A DNA stretch of 6,401 nucleotides from positions 1 to 6,401 of the forward strand of contig JAHIKV010000146.1 of the NCBI GenBank assembly GCA_018897395.1, read 5' to 3'. The DNA is from Planctomycetota bacterium (lineage in GTDB: Bacteria > Planctomycetota > Planctomycetia > Pirellulales > Thermoguttaceae). The position numbers and the translations under genes are program-made. The notes under the pieces were generated by a model that was not told where the DNA came from, made no database searches, and saw only the letters and a program-made list of their open reading frames with translations. Below are positions 1-4,546 of the stretch, piece by piece. Every line of letters begins with the position of its first letter. Positions within the stretch are counted from its first letter, which is position 1.

Positions 1-1944
1 CGTCGTGGGGGTTGGAGAATGCGATCGCGGCAGCGAGGCCGGATTGACCTGCCCCGCGTTGGGCGTGTACTGCGTGCGGATCACTCCGTCGAGCGGTTTC
101 CGCCGCTGCGAGAGGACGTCGGTCAGTTCCTGGGTCGCCCGTTGGAGATCGTTGTTGTCGGTGCCGCAGGCGTATGTGACCGGCCGCTGGGCATTTAGCC
201 CGCCGTGAACACCATTTAGCCCGCCGTGAACACCATTTAGCCCGCCGTGAACACACGGCGGGGAGGTCGGTTGGCCGGCGATGGAAGTGGGCTTATTGTA
301 TTCGCGATTCTTCCCCCCGGTGTATTCACCGGGGGCTAAATATTCACCGGGGGCTAAATATTCACCGGGGGCTAAATATTCACCGGGGGCTAAATATTCA
401 CCGGGGGCTAATTGTTCATTCTTCGGCTCGACGAGCCGTCCACAATCCAGCGTGATGTCCAAAACCCGCTCGCGCGTCGCCGGGTCGGGGCTTTGGCCGC
501 GGAACTTCCCCGAAGGCGGCGGTTCCGGCCGGTCGGCGATCTGTTCCTCTTTCTCTTGCCCCGGCGGGTTGAAGACGATCTTCGGGGGCTGGCCCATGGT
601 GGGATTGCTCTCGAACAGCCCGCACGCCCGCAAACGCCGCTCGCTGGCGCGGATCTCGCGGATGTCGATGATGTCGCCGGGATTGAACGAAAGGCGGGTC
701 CGCACCGTGGCAAGTTGTGTGTGGGGATACTCGCCCTTGATGCGGATGTTGATCTTGCCCACCCGGTAGCGGTCGCCCTCGGTGAGGTTGTATACCAGAT
801 CGAGTTGGCCCGGCTCTTCGAGGAAGCGGGGGTCGGCCTTGACCTCCGCGAACACGTAGCCGACGCAGCCGTACTTGTCTTGCAGCGCGCCGATGTCGGC
901 GGTCATTTTCGACTGGTTGAAGTATTCGCCGTCGCGGAGTTTCAAGTCGGCCATTAACTCGTCGCCGGCGTATTGCTTGTTTCCGACCACCGACACGTCG
1001 CGGATTTTGTAGCGTGGCCCCTCGTCGATGACGAAGGTGATCGACGCCCAGTCTTTCTTCTCGTTGTAACTCAATTCGCGTCCGATCCGCGCGCGGAAGA
1101 ACCCCAAGCCGCGGTAGTAGGCCGTCAGCCGTTCGACGTCCTCGTCGAGCTGCTTGCGGTCCAACTCGCCCTTGAACAAGTAGAGGAACGGCGGCTTCGA
1201 CTGGATTTGGGTCTTCAGCCGCGCGTCGTCGGCGATCGTGTTGCCGATGAAATCGACCGAAGTAATCCGCTGTTTCTTCCCCTCGTTGATGTAGAAGATC
1301 GCCCTACGGTCCTCGGCTTTGTCGCCCTCGATGATGGTGATTCGCGCGCCGGTGAAGCCGCGCTTGTGATAGAGTTCCTCGATTTTGCGGCGGGCCTCCT
1401 CGACGACGAACGGATCGAGCGAATCGCCGGCCTTCAGCTTCGTCTCCTTCCGGAGCGTTTTCTTGCGAATTTCCTTGCAGCCGATGTACTTCACGTCCTG
1501 CAACAGGGGGCGCTCCAACACGTCGAAGATCACCACCCGGCCGCCGGCCACCCGTTGCCAATAGGTCTTCACGTCTACAAACATCCGCGTTTGATCGAGC
1601 CGGCGAACGTCCTCGTTGATCAGTTCCAGATCGAAGGGCCTGCCGGCACGGGTGCGGAGGCTAGGTAGAATTTTCTCCAGCGGCACGGACTTGTTGCCGG
1701 CGATCCGCACGTCGACGACCATCTCCGGCTGTTCGTCGGCCGCCGGCACGGTCTGATTAGCATCCGCCGGCCCGGCGGCTTGCGGTGGAGCGGCGCCCGG
1801 CGGCATTAGCCCCGGCGGCTCCGGCCGCATCTGTGCGACGGCCAACGAGGCCCACCCGCTAATGAGGACCGCGACGACCGCCAGCCGCAAGTTCCTGGAC
1901 CAATGAGGGCGACAATGGGCCCTGTTGGTTTGAATGTCGGCCAT
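1..1944 (-). CDS. bamA: BamA/Omp85-family outer membrane assembly factor, N-terminal part (3' end beyond window)
   Basis: The frame is open from ATG 1944 to base 1 (648 codons) and runs off the left edge. BamA inserts beta-barrel proteins into the outer membrane, using periplasmic POTRA domains and a C-terminal barrel. Residues 19-37 look like a signal peptide (LRLAVVAVLISGWASLAVA, cleavage before Q38), and 38-73 are Pro/Ala/Gly-rich. Five POTRA-like modules follow, at about 74-146, 147-223, 224-310, 311-391 and 392-505. Their openings share a pattern (VVDVRIAGNKSV, VKYIGCKEI, ITSVDFIGNT, IRDVSVVGNK, VGKINIRIKGE), and several end in EGKK, DEGP or EGDR. After about residue 506 comes a low-complexity linker holding two in-frame repeat arrays. 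The barrel is not in the window. The start at 1944 has AAAGGG six bases upstream; an in-frame ATG at 1962 would add six residues. The family call is firm, while the exact start and the domain edges are estimates. Confidence 0.88.
   Translation of the reverse strand, partial: MADIQTNRAHCRPHWSRNLRLAVVAVLISGWASLAVAQMRPEPPGLMPPGAAPPQAAGPADANQTVPAADEQPEMVVDVRIAGNKSVPLEKILPSLRTRAGRPFDLELINEDVRRLDQTRMFVDVKTYWQRVAGGRVVIFDVLERPLLQDVKYIGCKEIRKKTLRKETKLKAGDSLDPFVVEEARRKIEELYHKRGFTGARITIIEGDKAEDRRAIFYINEGKKQRITSVDFIGNTIADDARLKTQIQSKPPFLYLFKGELDRKQLDEDVERLTAYYRGLGFFRARIGRELSYNEKKDWASITFVIDEGPRYKIRDVSVVGNKQYAGDELMADLKLRDGEYFNQSKMTADIGALQDKYGCVGYVFAEVKADPRFLEEPGQLDLVYNLTEGDRYRVGKINIRIKGEYPHTQLATVRTRLSFNPGDIIDIREIRASERRLRACGLFESNPTMGQPPKIVFNPPGQEKEEQIADRPEPPPSGKFRGQSPDPATRERVLDITLDCGRLVEPKNEQLAPGEYLAPGEYLAPGEYLAPGEYLAPGEYTGGKNREYNKPTSIAGQPTSPPCVHGGLNGVHGGLNGVHGGLNAQRPVTYACGTDNNDLQRATQELTDVLSQRRKPLDGVIRTQYTPNAGQVNPASLPRSHSPTPTT
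192..254. repeat. Three perfect 21-bp tandem repeats inside bamA
   Basis: Three identical head-to-tail copies (192-212, 213-233, 234-254). On the plus strand each contains ATTTAG followed by CCCGCCGTGAACAC. The unit is 7 codons long, so the bamA frame is kept, and on the coding strand it is read as GVHGGLN. The last copy leads into an inverted half-repeat that forms a hairpin at 241-262. It has the same flank-plus-palindrome design as the array at 323-412 but lies in the opposite orientation. Confidence 0.95.
241..262. repeat. 9-bp hairpin closing the 21-bp array
   Basis: CCCGCCGTG (241-249) pairs perfectly with CACGGCGGG (254-262) around an AACA loop. The left arm is the last copy of the 21-bp repeat, and the bases TTTAG (actually ATTTAG) stand just before it. 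It lies within the bamA coding sequence. Compare 314-335, which has the same stem and loop lengths but compensated base changes. Confidence 0.85.
314..335. repeat. 9-bp hairpin closing the 18-bp array
   Basis: CCCCCGGTG (314-322) pairs perfectly with CACCGGGGG (327-335) around a 4-base loop, TATT on the plus strand and AATA on the minus strand. The right arm belongs to the first 18-bp repeat copy. In the array's own orientation (minus strand) the palindrome is preceded by TTTAG. It lies inside the bamA coding sequence. Confidence 0.85.
323..412. repeat. Five 18-bp tandem repeats inside bamA (LAPGEY hexapeptide)
   Basis: Five head-to-tail copies of TATTCACCGGGGGCTAAA (323-340, 341-358, 359-376, 377-394, 395-412). 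They are identical except for the last base of the fifth copy. The unit is 6 codons, and bamA reads it on the minus strand as LAPGEY five times. Of the three coding-strand frames only this one is open; the other two meet TGA or TAG in every unit. Near-perfect identity suggests recent copying or slippage. The repeat lies in the linker after the last POTRA module. Confidence 0.96.
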
Positions 1945-2511
1945 CCTTGGCCCTTTCCGCATGGTTGCTTTGGCCCCGTTTGGTGCTTCCACGCGGCGGG
2001 CAAGCCCGCCGGCAAAACAGATTTCGAGAAAATCCGACCATTCAAGTGTGTCGAACCTCTGCTACGCCGGATGGGGCGCAGGGGTTCTCCCCTGGGGTCG
2101 AAAAGGTTGCGTAGAGATACCCAAAACGGCCAGTTGAGACAAGGGGAGTTGGCGATGATTTGGTGGAAAGAGAGGAGCGAAGAGGTGGTTTGGAGCGTTT
2201 GCTCCCGTAGGCCGGGTTTATAACCCGGCATTTTGCCCAACCACGCCGGGTCTCGACCCGGCCTACGAACTCAGCATGATTGTATAGATTATGCGGGCTG
2301 GCTGGAGTTTTTCGGTGGCGCAACCGATAATGGATTCAGCCCACGGCGGGCCGGATGGGACGCTGCGCCGTCGGGATACGGGGTTATTCAGCGTAAGTTC
2401 TTTGGAATCAAGCGGTTACGGTTTTTCCGGCGATTGTCCAATCGGCGCGTTCGGTGGAGACCATCGGCACGGTTTTTTCCCGCCGAAAACGTCGAGTTAG
2501 GATGATTGGCC
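1945..2511. other. Divergent intergenic region between bamA and the HU gene
   Basis: About 570 bp separate the two divergent genes. No convincing gene was found: the open frames here have no family signature and no good ribosome binding site. Supported contents are the inverted palindrome pair at 2207-2266 and a small hairpin at 2079-2094 (CAGGGG, loop TTCT, CCCCTG) in the probable bamA leader. A weak minus-strand promoter-like pair, TTGTCT (2142-2137) and TATCTC (2119-2114) with 17-base spacing, might serve bamA, but it is too poor to call. Nothing is recognised in 2267-2511. Confidence 0.6.
2207..2266. repeat. Inverted pair of GTAG-headed palindromes (REP/BIME-like)
   Basis: The left unit is GTAG (2207-2210) followed by the hairpin GCCGGGTT, loop TAT, AACCCGGC (2211-2229). 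The right unit is the mirror image: GCCGGGTC, loop TC, GACCCGGC (2245-2262), then CTAC (2263-2266). The outer arms GTAGGCCGGGT and ACCCGGCCTAC can also pair with each other over 11 bp. A GTAG tetranucleotide beside a GC-rich palindrome, placed as an inverted pair, is the layout of bacterial REP elements and BIMEs mobilised by RAYT (TnpA-REP) transposases. No such transposase is in the window. The element could also act as a bidirectional terminator or an mRNA hairpin, but there is no U-tract. Confidence 0.75.
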
Positions 2512-2540
2512 TTGACACTACTCATTGCGACACCTACACT
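2512..2540 (+). promoter_or_regulatory. Sigma70-type promoter for the HU-family gene
   Basis: A perfect -35 box TTGACA (2512-2517) is followed after 17 bases by TACACT (2535-2540), a 4/6 match to TATAAT. Transcription would start near 2547 and leave a leader of about 79 bases before GTG 2626. This is the strongest promoter-like match in the window, as expected for an abundant nucleoid protein. Confidence 0.7.
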
Positions 2541-2565
2541 TGGAGCAGAACATCTACTCGGAAAG

Positions 2566-2586
2566 TCGCGGCGGCGCACGCCGCGA
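2566..2586 (+). other. GC-rich hairpin in the HU mRNA leader
   Basis: TCGCGGC (2566-2572) pairs with GCCGCGA (2580-2586) over a 7-base loop. It sits about 20 bases after the predicted transcription start and 25 bases before the ribosome binding site. It could stabilise the transcript or modulate translation. This is inferred only from position and pairing, and short GC-rich stems are common by chance in such DNA. Confidence 0.3.
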
Positions 2587-2625
2587 AAACCTGCGGCGAC
2601 CCTTCTTCGATAGGAGAACTGAGTC

Positions 2626-3024
2626 GTGACCAAGAAAGAGATCGTTCGGACCATTTCCGAAGAAATTGGGCTGACCCAGTTGCAGACGAAGAAGATCGTG
2701 CAGAAGACCTTTGACGCCATTGTCGAGACCCTCGTGGCGGAGCGGCGGATCGAGCTTCGCAACTTTGGCGTGTTCGAGGTCAAGCGCCGGGCCCCCCGCA
2801 AGGCCCGAAACCCCCGTACCGGCGACAAAGTGTATGTGCCCGAAAAGTATGTTGTCACGTTCAAACCGGGCAAGGAAATGGAAGAGCGGGTCAAGGAGTT
2901 GGAGCGTCAGGCGGCGGCTGCGGCTAAGGTCGCGCGGGTGAAGACGGCGGGAAAGGAAAACCCCGCTCAACCCATGTCCGAACCGCTTAATGCCGCAACA
3001 AGTTACGACGCCGACTCCCGGTAA
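2626..3024 (+). CDS. HU/IHF-family nucleoid DNA-binding protein with C-terminal tail
   Basis: A 132-residue protein starting at GTG with AGGAGA (2612-2617) at good spacing. HU/IHF proteins are small dimers that bend DNA by inserting a proline at the tip of a beta-ribbon arm. The opening MTKKEIVRTISEE, the core RNFGVFEVKRR (45-55), the arm motif RNPRTG (61-66, with P63 as the expected intercalating proline) and the close VTFKPGKEMEERV (77-89) cover the full family fold. Residues about 95-132 are an extra tail, first Ala/Lys/Arg-rich (AAAAAKVARVK), then polar. HU and IHF cannot be told apart here; the IELRNFGVF and VPEKYVVTFKPGKEM wording leans towards IHF-like. The tail could add DNA contacts, as basic Ala/Lys tails do in some HU proteins (inference). 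The gene has its own promoter and probably shares its transcript with the lipoprotein gene 31 bp downstream. Confidence 0.93.
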   Translation: MTKKEIVRTISEEIGLTQLQTKKIVQKTFDAIVETLVAERRIELRNFGVFEVKRRAPRKARNPRTGDKVYVPEKYVVTFKPGKEMEERVKELERQAAAAAKVARVKTAGKENPAQPMSEPLNAATSYDADSR

Positions 3025-3055
3025 CGCTGGTCGTCTTTTCACGGAGGAGTTTTCG

Positions 3056-3274
3056 ATGCGCAACCTGCTATTGGTCTTGGCGTGCGGCTTGATGCTGAGC
3101 ACGACCGCCGGATGTTTGCTCCCGGCCTACTCGGGCGATCCGGCGCGCCGCACCCAGGAATTGATGTTCACTTCGGAAGGCCTGCGCCAGTTCCTGGACG
3201 AGTGGGAGCGGCTCTGGTTCCTGGACCAGCCGGACCATACCTCGCCCTACCGGACGCACGGCGGACTGATTTAG
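3056..3274 (+). CDS. Small putative lipoprotein, 72 aa
   Basis: Start ATG 3056 has a strong GGAGGAG site (3043-3049). An in-frame upstream ATG at 2990 would overlap the HU gene, lacks such a site and would bury the signal peptide, so it was not chosen. Residues 4-19 are a hydrophobic leader ending in TTAGC, giving a lipobox-like site with Cys20. The -3 residue is Thr rather than the usual Leu, so lipidation is likely but not certain. The mature part would be only 53 residues: a charged segment (DPARRTQELMF), a probable amphipathic helix (SEGLRQFLDEWERLWFL) and a tail rich in Pro, His, Tyr and Gly (DQPDHTSPYRTHGGLI). No enzymatic motif is seen and the function is unknown. The resemblance to small conserved planctomycete hypotheticals is an impression from memory. 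It is 31 bp behind the HU gene, so it is probably in the same operon. Confidence 0.72.
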   Translation: MRNLLLVLACGLMLSTTAGCLLPAYSGDPARRTQELMFTSEGLRQFLDEWERLWFLDQPDHTSPYRTHGGLI

Positions 3275-3307
3275 TGGACTAGCACGGTATCGGGAGTATG
3301 CCGCTAG

Positions 3308-3388
3308 TTTAGCCCCGGCGTCCACGCCGGGTCAAAATTAGCTTATTTCCCGCTTCGTTGCGCACCCGGCGTGGACGCCGGGGCTAAA
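3308..3388. repeat. 24-bp perfect inverted repeat with TTTAG flanks
   Basis: The left arm (3308-3331) begins TTTAGC and contains an internal palindrome: CCCGGCGT, loop CC, ACGCCGGG. The right arm (3365-3388) is its exact reverse complement and ends GCTAAA. The 33-base centre is AT-richer. Each arm can fold alone, or the two can form one 24-bp stem. It lies between the lipoprotein gene and the pyrD promoter and could insulate transcription in both directions, though there is no clear U-tract. It shares the TTTAG-plus-palindrome layout with the hairpins inside bamA. Confidence 0.9.
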
Positions 3389-3402
3389 CGAGTTATCCGT
3401 GG

Positions 3403-3420
3403 GTTATGCTTCGGCATAAC
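3403..3420. repeat. GTTATGC hairpin with UUCG loop, copy 1
   Basis: GTTATGC (3403-3409), loop TTCG, GCATAAC (3414-3420). In plus-strand RNA this is a C(UUCG)G tetraloop, a notably stable cap. The identical 7-bp stem recurs at 6276-6293 with a different loop, so this is a dispersed small palindrome. It sits 22 bases before the pyrD -35 box. Confidence 0.75.
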
Positions 3421-3442
3421 ATGCTAGGCCGGACCGTGGAAG

Positions 3443-3472
3443 TTGACACTCGGCGGATTAAACCGCTACATT
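3443..3472 (+). promoter_or_regulatory. Sigma70-type promoter for pyrD
   Basis: TTGACA (3443-3448) and TACATT (3467-3472) are 18 bases apart. The transcript would start near 3479 and leave a leader of about 27 bases before ATG 3506. The TTG of this -35 box also opens the longest possible pyrD reading frame, so a longest-frame annotation would wrongly place the start here. Confidence 0.6.
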
Positions 3473-3505
3473 GGTGGTTTTGTCCGACCAGCTTGGCGAC
3501 CGTCC

Positions 3506-4447
3506 ATGCCTGAGAATCCAATCGGCGTCCGTCTCGACGTTCAACTAGGCCGCTTGCGCCTGGCCAATCCGGTCCTGGTGGCCTCGGGCACGTTCGGTTA
3601 TGCCCGCGAGATGGCCGGTTTGGTCGATCTAAAGCGGCTGGGCGGAATCGTGCCGAAAACGATCACGCAGCAGCCTCGCGCAGGAAATCCGCCCCCACGG
3701 ACCGTCGAAACCGCCGCCGGGATGCTCAATTCGATCGGCCTGGACAACGACGGCGTCGAGGCGTTTATCGCCCGGCAGTTGCCGTACTTGGCAGCGCTGG
3801 GACCGGCGGTGATCGTCAGCATCGCGGGCAAAAGCAGCGAAGAGTTCGTCCAATTGGCCCAACGGTTGCAGGAGGCCGACGGCATCGACGCGGTGGAGTT
3901 GAACGTCTCCTGCCCGAACGTCAGTGGGGGAACCGATTTCGGCGCCGATCCGTCGCTCTGCGAGCGGGTCGTCGCCTCGGTTCGCCGCGCGTGCTCGTAT
4001 CCGATCCTAGCCAAGCTGACGCCCAACGTGACAAACGTCGCCGAGATTGCCCGCGCGGCCGAGGCGGCCGGGGCCGACGCCCTGTCGTTGGTCAACACCT
4101 GCTTGGGCATGGCCGTCGATTGGCGGCGGCGGCGGCCCGTGCTGGGCAACGTTTTCGGCGGGCTGAGCGGACCGGCCATCAAGCCCATCGCCTTGCGGAT
4201 AGTATATCAAGTCGCCCGGGTGGTGAAGATTCCGTTGGTGGGCATCGGCGGCATCGCTTCGATCGACGACGCGATGGAGTTTTTCGTCGCCGGCGCCGGC
4301 GCGGTGCAGATCGGCACGGCCAATTTTTATGACCCAACCGCGACGATGCGGATACTTGACTCCCTTCCCGCCGCCCTGGCTGAGTTGAGGGCGAAATCGG
4401 TCGGTGAAGTGGTGGGAACGATAGAGGGATTGGGGATTAGGGATTAG
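3506..4447 (+). CDS. pyrD: Dihydroorotate dehydrogenase, class 1B-like catalytic subunit
   Basis: A 313-residue FMN enzyme that oxidises dihydroorotate to orotate in pyrimidine synthesis. Visible motifs are LVASGTFGYA (24-33), the FMN-binding VPKTIT (49-54), LNSIGLDNDG (74-83), the catalytic loop ELNVSCPNV with Cys136, LAKLTPNVT (168-176), GGLSGPAIKPIALR (218-231), VGIGGIAS (245-252) and GAGAVQIGTANF (263-274). A catalytic cysteine in SCPNV marks class 1; class 1B enzymes work with the flavin/iron-sulfur partner PyrK and NAD. PyrK is not in the window. ATG 3506 fits the family N-terminus (PIGVRLDVQLGRLRLANPV). The in-frame TTG at 3443 is part of the promoter. No clear Shine-Dalgarno is seen. 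The last residues, GLGIRD and the stop, are encoded by a GGATTAG tandem repeat. Confidence 0.93.
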   Translation: MPENPIGVRLDVQLGRLRLANPVLVASGTFGYAREMAGLVDLKRLGGIVPKTITQQPRAGNPPPRTVETAAGMLNSIGLDNDGVEAFIARQLPYLAALGPAVIVSIAGKSSEEFVQLAQRLQEADGIDAVELNVSCPNVSGGTDFGADPSLCERVVASVRRACSYPILAKLTPNVTNVAEIARAAEAAGADALSLVNTCLGMAVDWRRRRPVLGNVFGGLSGPAIKPIALRIVYQVARVVKIPLVGIGGIASIDDAMEFFVAGAGAVQIGTANFYDPTATMRILDSLPAALAELRAKSVGEVVGTIEGLGIRD

Positions 4448-4454
4448 GGATTAG
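4427..4454. repeat. 7-bp tandem repeat GGATTAG over the pyrD stop
   Basis: Three perfect GGATTAG copies (4434-4440, 4441-4447, 4448-4454) follow a variant GGATTGG (4427-4433). The array encodes the final codons and the stop (TAG 4445-4447) of pyrD and extends one unit past it. A second, unrelated heptamer array starts 51 bases further on. Confidence 0.85.
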
Positions 4455-4463
4455 AAGCGAGGG

Positions 4464-4483
4464 CTGGGCGGTTCACCGCCCAG
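4464..4483. repeat. 8-bp GC-rich hairpin in the pyrD-trpS gap
   Basis: CTGGGCGG (4464-4471), loop TTCA, CCGCCCAG (4476-4483). It could be a weak terminator for pyrD, but the following bases (TTAAGTCGC) are not a U-tract. On the minus strand the loop reads TGAA. More likely it is another member of the palindromic repeat population in this window. Confidence 0.6.
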
Positions 4484-4505
4484 TTAAGTCGCTTGCGGTT
4501 TCGCA

Positions 4506-4545
4506 ACTGACCACTGACCACTGACCACTGACCACTGACAACTGA
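4506..4545. repeat. 7-bp tandem repeat ACTGACC abutting the trpS start
   Basis: Four perfect ACTGACC copies (4506-4533) are followed by ACTGACA (4534-4540) and a partial ACTGA (4541-4545). The array ends one base before the trpS ATG at 4547. It contains TGA in each unit, and since 7 is not a multiple of 3 every plus-strand frame is closed upstream of trpS. It fills the place where a Shine-Dalgarno would be expected. Confidence 0.93.
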
Positions 4546-4546
4546 A

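Noticed and set aside
323..412. Possible CRISPR array in the 18-bp repeats
   Set aside because: Copies are directly head-to-tail with no spacers, and they are read through by the bamA frame.
412..1668. Long plus-strand open frames (412-957 and 973-1668)
   Set aside because: They lie antisense to bamA, have no family motifs, and are explained by GC-rich codon bias on the opposite strand. The minus strand carries a continuous signal-peptide and POTRA signature.
2114..2142. Minus-strand promoter for bamA (TTGTCT and TATCTC)
   Set aside because: Spacing is right at 17 bases, but both boxes are poor matches (4/6 and 3/6). Mentioned only in the intergenic note.
2233..2505. Small plus-strand open frame between bamA and the HU gene
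   Set aside because: It begins inside the palindrome pair and has no family resemblance, no binding site and no clear coding bias. Treated as non-coding.
3598..4188. Minus-strand open frame over pyrD
   Set aside because: It is antisense to a clear dihydroorotate dehydrogenase and has no motif or ribosome binding site.
4427..4454. Telomere-like meaning of the GGATTAG repeat
   Set aside because: Only three to four units inside a bacterial gene end; a simple tandem repeat is enough explanation.
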